Source of the DNA: Yoonia maritima
Lineage (GTDB): Bacteria > Pseudomonadota > Alphaproteobacteria > Rhodobacterales > Rhodobacteraceae
NCBI RefSeq assembly: GCF_003003285.1
Contig: NZ_PVTP01000011.1
Coordinates: 79,796-143,795 of the forward strand
Reading direction: 5' to 3'
DNA: 64,000 nucleotides
Part shown: piece after piece, positions 56,429 through 64,000 of the stretch
Layout of the letters: every line of letters starts with the position of its first letter
Position numbering within the stretch: the first letter of the stretch is position 1
Position numbers and translations under genes: made by a program
Notes under the pieces: model-generated
Told to the model about the DNA's origin: nothing
The model's database searches: none
What the model saw: only the letters and a program-made list of their open reading frames with translations

Positions 56429-57769
56429 TCACTCGGCCGATTTCGCAGAGGCAGACGCCCCAGCTTTCGGCGCGTAGTGCGCGTTAAAGTCGTCTTCGAT
56501 GGTTGCAGGCTGTGGCAGCGGTTTCTCGATCACGCCAAGAAGTGGCAGAAGAACGAGGAAGTAACCGAACCAGTAAGTCGCTGCGATCAAAGAGATGTAT
56601 GGGTAGATGCCGTCAGTTGGCATTGCGCCGACCCACATCAGAACCAAGAAGTCGAATGCCAGCAGTGCAAACCACCATTTGAACATTGGGCGGTAACGAC
56701 CTGAACGAACCGATGATGTATCCAGCCAAGGTGCCAATGCCATTACAGCGATCGCGCCAAACATTGCCAGAACCCCAAAGAACTTCGCGTCGATGATGCC
56801 GAAGCTGACAAAGTTGACAAGTTGCACCAGCCACACGTCCGCAGTGAACGCACGCAGGATCGCGTAGAATGGCAGGAAGTACCATTCTGGAACGATGTGC
56901 GACGGTGTCGCCAGCGGGTTCGCAGGGATGTAGTTATCTGGGTGGCCAAGGTAGTTTGGCATAAAGCCAACGATCGCCATGAATACCGCCAGAACAACAG
57001 CCAGCGCGAACAGGTCTTTGATCACGAAGTATGGCCAGAATGGTAGCGTATCTTTTGCTGCGTCTTCTTTGCTTGTACGGCGAACTTCAACACCAGTTGG
57101 GTTGTTGTTGCCTGTCGTGTGGAACGCCCAAACGTGAACAATTGTCAGGCCCAGCAGAACAAATGGCAGCAGATAGTGAAGCGAGAAGAAGCGGTTCAGC
57201 GCAGGCTGACCAACAGCAGATGCACCAAGAAGCCATGTCTGGATTGATTCACCGATGAATGGGATCGCACCGAATAGGCCAGTAATAACCGCTGTACCGT
57301 GGAACGACATTTGGCCCCAAGGCAAAACGTAGCCCATAAACGCGGTGCCCATCATCATTAGGTACATCAACATACCGATGATCCAAGTGACCTCGCGTGG
57401 TGCTTTGTAAGAACCGTAGTACAGGCCGCGGAAGATGTGCAGGTAAACAGCAACAAAGAACAGCGATGCGCCGTTTGCGTGGAAGTAGCGGATCATATGA
57501 CCGCCGTTTACGTCACGCATGATGTGTTCAACCGAAGCGAACGCCAGATCAACGTGAGGCGTATAGTGCATCACCAGAACGATACCGGTGGCGATTTGCA
57601 GAACCAGCGTAAACGCCAGAACGATGCCCCAGATCCACATCCAGTTCAGGTTCTTTGGCGTCGGAAGCATCAGGGTGTCATAGACAAGGCCAACGATGGG
57701 CAGGCGCGTGTGCAGCCACTTTTCGATGCCAGTCTTGGGTTCGTAATGGTCGTGGGGGATACCAGACAT
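56429..57769 (-). CDS. petB: Ubiquinol-cytochrome c reductase cytochrome b subunit
   Basis: 446 residues, eight membrane helices. Heme-binding histidines lie in [24 protein letters not shown] and [23 protein letters not shown]. The quinol-oxidation motif is [15 protein letters not shown], and the cd helices [24 protein letters not shown] are clear. It contains both b hemes and the two quinone sites of the bc1 complex. It lies 12 bp after petA and 10 bp before petC. Confidence 0.98.
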   Translation of the reverse strand: MSGIPHDHYEPKTGIEKWLHTRLPIVGLVYDTLMLPTPKNLNWMWIWGIVLAFTLVLQIATGIVLVMHYTPHVDLAFASVEHIMRDVNGGHMIRYFHANGASLFFVAVYLHIFRGLYYGSYKAPREVTWIIGMLMYLMMMGTAFMGYVLPWGQMSFHGTAVITGLFGAIPFIGESIQTWLLGASAVGQPALNRFFSLHYLLPFVLLGLTIVHVWAFHTTGNNNPTGVEVRRTSKEDAAKDTLPFWPYFVIKDLFALAVVLAVFMAIVGFMPNYLGHPDNYIPANPLATPSHIVPEWYFLPFYAILRAFTADVWLVQLVNFVSFGIIDAKFFGVLAMFGAIAVMALAPWLDTSSVRSGRYRPMFKWWFALLAFDFLVLMWVGAMPTDGIYPYISLIAATYWFGYFLVLLPLLGVIEKPLPQPATIEDDFNAHYAPKAGASASAKSAE

Positions 57770-57781
57770 GGTGCGCGCTCC

Positions 57782-58351
57782 TTAACCGAGTTGAATTGTT
57801 GTTTCGTCTACGAAAGACGCAACAGGGATGGGAAGGTTGCGCGGTGCAGGACCTTTGCGGATACGACCGGCAGTGTCGTAGTGTGAACCGTGGCATGGGC
57901 AGAACCAGCCGCCGAAATCACCCTGTTCGCCCAAAGGCACACAGCCAAGATGCGTACAAACGCCCATCTGAACCAGCCAAGTACCGTCTTCTGACAGTGC
58001 GCGGTTTTCGTCGGATGCATCTGCATCACCAATAATGTTTTCGTTTTCAGCGCCTTGATCAGGCAGCTCGGAAACATCAACGGCACGGGCCGCTGCGATT
58101 TCGTCTTCGGTACGTGACCGAATGAAAACGGGTTTACCTTGCCACAGCACAGTCAACTGCGTGCCTGGCGCTACAGCGCTAATATCGACGCGGATCGACG
58201 CAAGCGCCAAAACGTCAGCTGAAGGGTTCATTTGGTTGACCAGTGGCCACACCGCTGCACCTGTCGCAACAACACCAGCCCCGGCGGTTGCGTAGTATAT
58301 AAAGTCGCGGCGTGTGCCCTGATGATCGTCTGCATGTGACACGGCTTGCAT
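57782..58351 (-). CDS. petA: Ubiquinol-cytochrome c reductase Rieske iron-sulfur subunit
   Basis: 189 residues. The N-terminus holds a twin-arginine-type sequence [23 protein letters not shown] that doubles as membrane anchor. The 2Fe-2S ligands lie in [11 protein letters not shown] and [22 protein letters not shown]. It takes electrons from quinol to cytochrome c1. It is the first gene of petABC; the promoter region is the gene-free 58352-58785, which also serves the outer-membrane gene on the other strand. Confidence 0.98.
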   Translation of the reverse strand: MQAVSHADDHQGTRRDFIYYATAGAGVVATGAAVWPLVNQMNPSADVLALASIRVDISAVAPGTQLTVLWQGKPVFIRSRTEDEIAAARAVDVSELPDQGAENENIIGDADASDENRALSEDGTWLVQMGVCTHLGCVPLGEQGDFGGWFCPCHGSHYDTAGRIRKGPAPRNLPIPVASFVDETTIQLG

Positions 58352-58785
58352 CTCCGATTCTTTGATTGGGCCGATCGCCCACGGGAAAGACAGACCGATG
58401 TTTCCATCAGCCCATTCTGGCGCTGTTTAGCCATGAAAACATGATCCGTCCAGCGGACAATAGGGCGCAGGGTTCATTGTGGCCTTTATTGTTGTGAAAC
58501 AACCAAGACTTCGTAAACAAGATTCCAATATCTGGTGGTGTGATTTCGACCCGCGATTTTGCAGAGATAGGCGGAGTACTGATCACTTTTGCGCGTGATC
58601 AGGTCGATTTTCGCCGACATCATGAAATTTGATGCTAAATTTGTGGCGTGTCAGACACATTACAGTTTGAAAATTTTAAGCTTGCCTTAATGGTACCTTG
58701 CTAGTGTGGCATGACAATCTTAGGCGAACACTCAATTCCGTCAGCTCACGGCGGATCTACACCACTCACATTCTAGGAAATTCCA
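58352..58785. other. Gene-free divergent regulatory region between petA and the beta-barrel gene
   Basis: No supported gene lies here. It holds several dyads: CTGATCAC and GTGATCAG (58579-58586 and 58595-58602) with an eight-base gap, GTGTCAGACAC (58648-58658), and a direct repeat AAATTTG at 58625-58631 and 58637-58643, spaced 12 bases. These are candidate operators. No confident promoter could be chosen. petA transcription must start in this stretch or in the first bases upstream of it. Confidence 0.55.
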
Positions 58786-59430
58786 ATGTCCCGTGCGATC
58801 GCACTTTCCGTCCTCCTTATTGCAGCACCTGCTGTGGCCTCTGCTGAAATCGAGCTGAGTTTTTATGGAGGTGCGCAATCTGCCCCGGCATCGGATGTAT
58901 CTGTGCGTGATGGCGTTATTGGAAACGATGACTTTTCAATCGATTGGGAAGGTAAATCATCGTCCGCGCCGATTTACTATGGCATTCGCGCGACACGCTG
59001 GAAGAATGAAGACTTTGGTTATGGGCTCGATTTCGCACATAACAAAATTTATCCCAAAGCAGGTGAACTGCCTGCGGGTTATGATGTGCTTGAGTTCACA
59101 GACGGTCTGAACACTTTGACAGTGAATGCCTATCGCCGTTGGAGTCATGCATTCGGTGATGTGACACCTTATGTTGGCGGTGGTCTTGGCCTCGCCATCC
59201 CACATGTCGAAGTCACCAATGGTACGTCAGAGACATTTGGCTATCAGGTCACTGGCCCTGCCGCGACTTGGGTTGCTGGTGCGACTTACCCCATTAACGA
59301 TCAGTGGTCAGTCTTTGGTGAATACAAAGGTACGTATTCTAAAAATAAAGCTGATCTTGATACTGGTGGCACGGTTGAAACAGACGTGTTCACCAATGCC
59401 GTGAATATGGGCGTCAGCTTTAACTTTTGA
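58786..59430 (+). CDS. Outer-membrane beta-barrel protein
   Basis: 214 residues with a signal peptide (MSRAIALSVLLIAAPAVASA) and an alternating beta pattern ending in NMGVSFNF, the C-terminal phenylalanine recognised by the BAM machinery. Segments such as LSFYGGAQSAP, YRRWSHAFGDVTPYVGGGLGLAIPH and WSVFGEYKGTYSKNKADL fit an eight-stranded barrel of the OmpW or surface-antigen-like type. No specific function is apparent. It converges on a GST gene with no bases between the stops. Confidence 0.8.
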   Translation: MSRAIALSVLLIAAPAVASAEIELSFYGGAQSAPASDVSVRDGVIGNDDFSIDWEGKSSSAPIYYGIRATRWKNEDFGYGLDFAHNKIYPKAGELPAGYDVLEFTDGLNTLTVNAYRRWSHAFGDVTPYVGGGLGLAIPHVEVTNGTSETFGYQVTGPAATWVAGATYPINDQWSVFGEYKGTYSKNKADLDTGGTVETDVFTNAVNMGVSFNF

Positions 59431-60033
59431 TTAGACTGGCGCGGTAGTAACCATGCTGTCGCGCTGACTAAACGCTGCGTGCCAATCGGCCAGTGCTTTG
59501 TTACCGGTTCGCCAGCCGCGCGCATCATGACGTAAATCCACATATGATAGTGCGCAGGCAACAGCGATTTGCCCGATGTTGAGCGGGCCGTTCAGATGGC
59601 TCATCCACTTGTTATTCACTGCAGCGATACCGCGATTGGCTTTTGCCCACTGCGCCTCGATCCAATCTGTTGACCGTTCGTTTTCTGGGCGCAGACGCAC
59701 CTCGTAGGCCATAGCAACCGCTGCCTCCATGATGGCGTCTGCTGTCGCCTCAAGTGTCAGGATCTCCCAAATTCGGGTTTCGGGATACAAGGATCCGCCA
59801 GCGTGATCGTTCAGAAAACGGGTAATGACGCGGCTATCATAGATCGCCGGCCCGTCATCGCGAACGAGCGCCGGGATTTTCCCGGTTGGGTTTGCTGCAA
59901 CGATGGTCGGGTCAGATGAAAGGGCGGTTGTGCTAATCGGGACCTCAGTGATTTGGTCGGTCAGCCCAAGTTCGCGGACAACAACGCGCGCCTTGCGAAC
60001 GAATGGCGACATGCCGGACATCAATAGTTGCAT
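59431..60033 (-). CDS. Glutathione S-transferase family protein
   Basis: 200 residues. The N-terminal thioredoxin-like domain is MQLLMSGMSPFVRKARVVVRELGL with PTGKIPALVRDDGPAIYDSRVI (the SR of the glutathione site). The C-terminal helical domain has IGQIAVACALSYVDLRHDARGW. The active-site residue is probably the serine in SPF. Substrate unknown. It follows a second GST by 19 bp. Confidence 0.87.
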   Translation of the reverse strand: MQLLMSGMSPFVRKARVVVRELGLTDQITEVPISTTALSSDPTIVAANPTGKIPALVRDDGPAIYDSRVITRFLNDHAGGSLYPETRIWEILTLEATADAIMEAAVAMAYEVRLRPENERSTDWIEAQWAKANRGIAAVNNKWMSHLNGPLNIGQIAVACALSYVDLRHDARGWRTGNKALADWHAAFSQRDSMVTTAPV

Positions 60034-60052
60034 AGCTAACCCCCTTGTTAAT

Positions 60053-60685
60053 TCAGGGGAACAAGACCTGATCCTGCCCGTCTTGCCAAGGCGAATATTT
60101 TGTCATGATGCTGGAAAAACGGTCTGACATCAGGAAATCATCAAGCCATTGGGTAAGTGGCCCCAGATCCTGTGCATCAAACCAAGCGCGATCTGTATTG
60201 GCGAATTGGCGGACAAAAGGCAGAATTGCCATATCAGCGAGGGTCCGTTTATCGCCCATAAGGAACGGATGCTTTGTCAGCCGATCATTCAACAGCCTAA
60301 GAAACAGCATCGCCTTTTCGCGTTGTTCGGATTCGTCCAAATCGGGATAGCGGACAGCGTATTTCGTGTGATCCAGCGCTTTCTTAAACGGCCCTTCACA
60401 GGTCGCGATCAATTCGAACCCTTCGGCGGCCATATCAAGCCATCCTTCGGGGTCGCTTTGGCCCAAGGCCCACATCATAATGTCGCGGCTTTCGTCAATC
60501 ACGCGGTCTGGTAGCTGCAATACTGGTACGGTGCCCTTTGCAGAGGCTTCCAAGAACGGGGCTGGTTTGTTGCGCAAAACGATCTCGCGCAGTTCGACCG
60601 GTTGCCCGCTTGACTGGATCGCTAGGCGTGCGCGCATCGCATATGGGCACCGCCGAAATGACCAGAGGATTGGTAGGCTTTGCAT
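60053..60685 (-). CDS. Glutathione S-transferase-like protein with a CPYAMR motif
   Basis: 210 residues starting MQSLPILWSFRRCPYAMRARLAIQSSGQ. The CPY motif recalls GrxB or omega-type transferases, in which cysteine is the active residue. It has KGTVPVLQLPDRVIDESRDIMMW, the conserved ES pair, and a helical domain with ADMAILPFVRQFANTDRAWF. Probably a deglutathionylating or thiol-transfer enzyme; the substrate is unknown. It starts 5 bases downstream of the mtaB stop. Confidence 0.85.
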   Translation of the reverse strand: MQSLPILWSFRRCPYAMRARLAIQSSGQPVELREIVLRNKPAPFLEASAKGTVPVLQLPDRVIDESRDIMMWALGQSDPEGWLDMAAEGFELIATCEGPFKKALDHTKYAVRYPDLDESEQREKAMLFLRLLNDRLTKHPFLMGDKRTLADMAILPFVRQFANTDRAWFDAQDLGPLTQWLDDFLMSDRFSSIMTKYSPWQDGQDQVLFP

Positions 60686-60690
60686 CAGTG

Positions 60691-61953
60691 CTACGCTGTC
60701 AGCTGAACACCATCGCGTCCAGTGATCTGTGTTGTAACGATCTGGCTTTCGGGTTGGTCCCTTTCGAACTTCACTTCGGTGAACTGTTCTGTCCGACCCA
60801 TCCGGGGGTTTTCCATCAGTATATGATGTGTCGCGCCGATTTGTGCATTTAGATGCAAATCAACTTGCGCCTGCCCTGCCGCACGTAGACGCGCCGCACG
60901 GTGTTTGATCAGTTTTCCGTTGACCTGCGTTGGGATTTTGGCGGCCGGTGTCCCTTCCCGCGTGGAATAAGGAAAGACGTGCAGCCAAGTTAGGTCGCAA
61001 TCTTTCACCAAATTCAGCGAGTTTTCGAAATGTGCTTCGGTCTCGGTCGGGAAGCCCGCGATGATATCGGCACCAAAGGTCATATCAGGCCGAAGCTTTC
61101 GCGCATCTTCGCAGAACTGAATAGCGTCATCGCGCAGGTGGCGGCGTTTCATCCGTTTCAGGATCATGTCATCGCCATGCTGTAACGACAGGTGCAGATG
61201 CGGCATCAGGCGCGGTTCGGTCGCGATCGCCTGCATCAGATTTTCATCGACTTCGATGCTGTCGATCGAACTGATGCGCAGGCGGCGCAGGTCAGGCACG
61301 AGTTTCAGAATACGCATGACAAGATCGCCCAACTTGGGCGCTGCAGGCAAATCCGCGCCCCAACTTGTCAGGTCAACACCCGTTAGAACGACTTCATTAT
61401 ATCCACGATCTACAAGCCGTTTAATTTGATCAACGACAACGCCAGCCGGAACCGACCGGGAATTGCCGCGACCATATGGAATGATGCAGAAGGTACACCG
61501 ATGGTCACAACCGTTTTGCACCTGAACATAGGCGCGGCTACGTGTGCCAAAGCCATCAATCAAGTGGCCCGCCGTTTCGGTGACCGACATGATGTCGTCG
61601 ACCTGTACTGGCTCTGTTTGCCCAATCAGATTGGGCGCCATGTTGGCCCAAGTCGCCGGGTTCATCTTTTCGGTATTGCCGATAACGACATCGACCTCGG
61701 ACATCTTAGCGAATGTGTCGGGTTCGGTCTGCGCGGCGCAGCCCGTCACAATTAGTTTTGCACCCGGATTTTCGCGGCGCAATTTGCGAATGTCCTGGCG
61801 GGCTTTGCGCACGGCCTCGGCTGTGACGGCGCAGGTATTCACGATCACCGCGTTTTCGACCCCTGCCGAAGTCGCGAGCTCTTTCATCGCCTCAGCCTCG
61901 TAAGCATTTAGCCGGCAACCGTGGTTCGAGAATTTAGGTGCTTTGATATCCAT
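60691..61953 (-). CDS. mtaB: tRNA t6A37 methylthiotransferase MtaB
   Basis: ATG 61953, overlapping the dapF stop by one base, gives 420 residues. The N-terminal MTTase domain has the cluster cysteines in NHGCRLNAYEAEAM, VNTCAVTAEAV and VTGCAAQTEPD. The radical SAM site is GCDHRCTFCIIPYGRG (CX3CX2C), and a TRAM-like domain closes the chain. MtaB adds a methylthio group to t6A37 of tRNA, converting the modification that TsaE helps to make. An ATG at 61965 would give a longer, less likely form. Confidence 0.95.
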   Translation of the reverse strand: MDIKAPKFSNHGCRLNAYEAEAMKELATSAGVENAVIVNTCAVTAEAVRKARQDIRKLRRENPGAKLIVTGCAAQTEPDTFAKMSEVDVVIGNTEKMNPATWANMAPNLIGQTEPVQVDDIMSVTETAGHLIDGFGTRSRAYVQVQNGCDHRCTFCIIPYGRGNSRSVPAGVVVDQIKRLVDRGYNEVVLTGVDLTSWGADLPAAPKLGDLVMRILKLVPDLRRLRISSIDSIEVDENLMQAIATEPRLMPHLHLSLQHGDDMILKRMKRRHLRDDAIQFCEDARKLRPDMTFGADIIAGFPTETEAHFENSLNLVKDCDLTWLHVFPYSTREGTPAAKIPTQVNGKLIKHRAARLRAAGQAQVDLHLNAQIGATHHILMENPRMGRTEQFTEVKFERDQPESQIVTTQITGRDGVQLTA

Positions 61954-62777
61954 TACAGCCGCCATTGCCCGTCAAAGACATGTGCCGTCGGACCCGTCAT
62001 CCATACACCGTCATCGCGCCATTCGATATTCAAGATGCCGCCGTCCAGATCAATGCGCACGGATCGCCCAGTGATCCCACGACGCGCAGCCGCCACGGCT
62101 GTCGCACAAGAGGACGAGCCAGAGGCTAGTGTAACCCCTACACCGCGTTCCCAGACCCGCATACGCAGGTGGTCCGGCCCTGAAAGGCTCGCGAACTGCA
62201 CGTTCGTGCGCTCTGGGTATAGCGGATGGTGTTCAATCTCAGCGCCACGCGCGGCTAGATCAATCGCTTCAGCATCGTCCACAAAGAACGTGCAGTGCGG
62301 ATTGCCCATACCAGTTGCGGTGGGTTCTCCGTCAATCGGTAGACGCAGCGTGTCGACGTCACGTGCCAAAGGAACCTCATCCCAGTTCAATTGAGGCTGC
62401 CCCATATTAACAGAGGTCAGGCCATTTCCAGCGTCTTTGGCGTAAAGGGTTCCGCGGTCTGTCGTCAGTGTCAGCGAATCGCGTCCCGTTTCATCCATCA
62501 AAAACCGCGCAATACAGCGTGTCGCATTCCCGCAAGCACCTGCAGTCGATCCATCGCTGTTCCAAAACGTCAAATGCACGTCCGAATCCGGCGAATTGGA
62601 CAGAACAGCAAGCTGATCGAATCCGACTCCACGGTGCCGATCAGCGATTGCGATGGCTAACGTTGCGTCAATTTGTGGGGTGATTCCCCGTTCATCGACG
62701 ACAACAAAGTCGTTTCCAAGGCCATGCATCTTCATGAAGGGCAGATATGATTGAGTTTTTGCGGTCATAGCGGCCAT
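61953..62777 (-). CDS. dapF: Diaminopimelate epimerase
   Basis: 274 residues. The two catalytic cysteines are in [19 protein letters not shown] and [18 protein letters not shown], and the N-terminal motif is [17 protein letters not shown]. It converts LL- to meso-diaminopimelate for lysine and peptidoglycan synthesis. The start is at 62777 or 62768. It overlaps mtaB and is transcribed away from the tRNA-Lys gene, 84 bp off. Confidence 0.96.
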   Translation of the reverse strand: MAAMTAKTQSYLPFMKMHGLGNDFVVVDERGITPQIDATLAIAIADRHRGVGFDQLAVLSNSPDSDVHLTFWNSDGSTAGACGNATRCIARFLMDETGRDSLTLTTDRGTLYAKDAGNGLTSVNMGQPQLNWDEVPLARDVDTLRLPIDGEPTATGMGNPHCTFFVDDAEAIDLAARGAEIEHHPLYPERTNVQFASLSGPDHLRMRVWERGVGVTLASGSSSCATAVAAARRGITGRSVRIDLDGGILNIEWRDDGVWMTGPTAHVFDGQWRL

Positions 62778-62861
62778 ATAGTGGAGTCTTTTATACTATT
62801 CTAGTCGAGATGACATTTGGGGGTTGACCCTAGCGTGCCACCTTTCTAATTAGCGCCCAGT

Positions 62862-62937
62862 GGGCCGTTAGCTCAGTTGGTAGAGCAACTGACTTTTAAT
62901 CAGTAGGTCGATGGTTCGAACCCATCACGGCTCACCA
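62862..62937 (+). tRNA. tRNA-Lys (anticodon TTT)
   Basis: 76 bases with encoded CCA end. The acceptor stem GGGCCGT pairs with ACGGCTC with one G-T pair. The anticodon arm is CTGA-CTTTTAA-TCAG with TTT at the centre, and the T arm is ATGGTTCGAACCCAT. Sequence downstream shows no repeat of the 3' end and no integrase gene before the window ends. Confidence 0.97.
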
Positions 62938-63009
62938 CTTTTTCAATTGTGACGAATGACATGTGATCGTTCCTTTACGACAGTGTTCTTTCCTTTCTCA
63001 CACCATTAT

Positions 63010-63035
63010 TGCCAACTAAGATAACCATCTTGGCA
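63010..63035 (+). repeat. Short imperfect inverted repeat between tRNA-Lys and the nuclease-like gene
   Basis: TGCC-AAGAT pairs with ATCTT-GGCA around the loop AACC, with AACT bulged on the left arm. It lies 21 bases before the ATG of the nuclease-like frame. A role as operator or mRNA hairpin is possible but not shown. Confidence 0.35.
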
Positions 63036-63055
63036 CGTGAAGTAGGCGTTTTGAC

Positions 63056-63757
63056 ATGGCGGATGACTGGAAAGAGTATTAGGAAGAGGCAGCCGAGTTT
63101 TTCAGATCACTCGGGCTCCTAGCTGAGACGGATGTCACTCTAGTTGGAGTGAGGACCACACATGATATCGATGTTGTTGTGCGGTCAAAACATGTTGGTT
63201 TTGAAATTCTTTGGCTTGTTGAATGTAAACACTGGAAAACTCCTGTTTCAAAACTCCATGTTTTGGGATTGCGTGAGGTTGTGGCTGACATCGGAGCTGA
63301 TCGAGGAATCGTCCTCTCAGAGTCCGGCTTCCAATCGGGAGCAGTTGAAGCCGCGAACCTAACAAACGTTCAGGTTACCTCTATTGCGGCACTTTCTTTG
63401 GAAGCGGAGAACGACACCTCTGCTATGCAGTTGCGCGAGCTATTTGATAGGATTGAATCGTGCAAAGACTCGTATTGGGAGTTGGACAAAGAGCATCGGA
63501 TTGAAGCCGGACTTCGCCCAGAAGTTGGCGGGCACGGCTATTCCAGTATTTTCGTCATGGATTTTTGCAGGGAACTTCTTTCTCGTGCCTTTCGTGGACT
63601 TTTCCCGATCGAGATGGGCATGTCTGGGATACTCATTGACCCCGCTATGTCGAATACTTTCTCCAGTAGCCAAGAAGTTCTTGCGATCGCTGAGCCATTA
63701 ATTCAGGAGCTTGAGCGCAAATTGGAGGCCACGCACAATAGTCCTGGAAGCCCCTAA
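63056..63757 (+). pseudogene. Restriction-endonuclease-like (Mrr-type) gene interrupted by an in-frame amber codon
   Basis: From ATG 63056 the frame reads MADDWKEY, then TAG at 63080-63082, then EEAAEFFRSLGLLAETDV and on without another stop to 63757, 233 codons in all. The catalytic PD-(D/E)XK pattern is HDIDVVV ... LVECKHWKTPVSKLHVLGLREVVADIGADRG with D, E and K in place. Relatives read through a glutamine here (CAG changed to TAG). Without recoding, only a product starting at or after GTG 63149 would be made, losing the first strands. The region is relatively AT-rich for this genome, which suggests transfer. Confidence 0.8.
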
Positions 63758-63929
63758 CATGGCGCAATGCGCTGACTAACGTGGTGTTCCGAAGCAACAA
63801 TTGGTTGAACGCGCAGTACTCCTACTCCATCATGTTGAATATAAGTGATGCCCGAGTGGCGAACTAGAAAGTCGAGTTAGTATTTGGATCAGATAGATTT
63901 CGAAGTGGACCTGTCGCGGATTTGTTCCG

Positions 63930-63961
63930 CTCCTTTGACTTGGTATTTTGCCTCAAAGGAG
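63930..63961 (+). promoter_or_regulatory. Inverted repeat covering the ribosome site of the terminal ORF
   Basis: CTCCTTTGA (63930-63938) and TCAAAGGAG (63953-63961) are exact complements with a 14-base loop. The second arm is the AAAGGAG ribosome site of the ATG at 63969, so the hairpin could hide it. Confidence 0.6.
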
Positions 63962-63968
63962 AAACGAA

Positions 63969-64000
63969 ATGGCATCACCACAACGAACCCCAGAATTCCG
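63969..64000 (+). CDS. Start of an unidentified ORF at the window edge (possibly an insertion-sequence gene)
   Basis: Ten codons (MASPQRTPEF) follow a strong AAAGGAG site at 63955-63961 before the window ends. A TGGACCTGTCGCGGA stretch at 63906-63920 and a short dyad GCGGA-TCCGC beside it could be the left terminal repeat of an insertion sequence, which often begins with TG. Too little sequence is available to assign a family. Confidence 0.35.
   Translation, partial: MASPQRTPEF

Noticed and set aside
62938..64000. Integrase attachment repeat of the tRNA-Lys 3' end
   Set aside because: I looked for a copy of the T-arm and acceptor end downstream and found none within the window.
1..64000. 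CRISPR array or prophage
   Set aside because: No regularly spaced repeats and no phage structural or integration genes were found.

Overview
The window comes from the chromosome of an alphaproteobacterium of the family Rhodobacteraceae, most likely the marine roseobacter group. Three things support this. First, there is a replication-origin neighbourhood of alphaproteobacterial type: parB-parA-rsmG-mnmG-mnmE-rho-hemJ on one side and maf-aroE-coaE-dnaQ-secB on the other. Second, a RegB/SenC/RegA redox regulon and a petABC bc1 complex are present. Third, the proteins read like roseobacter proteins throughout. The genus cannot be fixed from the sequence alone.

Layout. 1-8.6 kb holds a partial malic enzyme, mutS, a DMT permease, the heat-shock pair hrcA-grpE, and rph-rdgB-hemW. 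8.6-16.3 kb is the origin side. It carries parB, parA, rsmG, mnmG, mnmE, rho and hemJ, all on the minus strand, with two perfect parS palindromes. It ends in a gene-free stretch of about 400 bp (15907-16303) that is AT-rich, carries a perfect DnaA box and several degenerate ones, and is the likely oriC. 16.3-22.4 kb runs the other way with maf, aroE, coaE, dnaQ, then secB and fxsA (minus), then a Tim44-like gene, mltA and a Smr gene. 22.4-28.5 kb holds an MFS permease, hslU and hslV separated by two unrelated genes, a capsule-type gene and trxA.

28.5-37 kb is a tightly overlapped minus-strand operon, tsaE-amgK-murU-addB-addA. It combines tRNA modification, cell-wall sugar recycling and double-strand-break repair. 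37-41.3 kb is a redox-signalling block: a PAS protein without a kinase domain, regB, senC and regA. 41.3-46.9 kb has a LysR regulator, a 53-residue protein, a cytochrome c, adenine deaminase with AMP nucleosidase, and an HU protein. 47-52.1 kb has a secreted DUF3500 protein with an EF-hand partner, another permease, aroC and a sodium/dicarboxylate-type symporter. 52.2-55.5 kb is a TPP-riboswitch-controlled thiamine ABC importer (thiBPQ). 55.6-58.4 kb is petABC, and 58.8-62.8 kb holds a beta-barrel protein, two GSTs, mtaB and dapF.

The last 1.2 kb changes character. After a tRNA-Lys gene comes a restriction-endonuclease-like gene broken by an in-frame amber codon, then the start of an unknown ORF that may belong to an insertion sequence. 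No CRISPR array, prophage or complete mobile element is visible. The parts most worth a second look are the oriC/parS region (including a mnmG start codon that appears to lie inside parS), the amber-interrupted nuclease beside tRNA-Lys, the hairpin over the ribosome site at the window edge, and the overlapped tsaE-to-addA operon.
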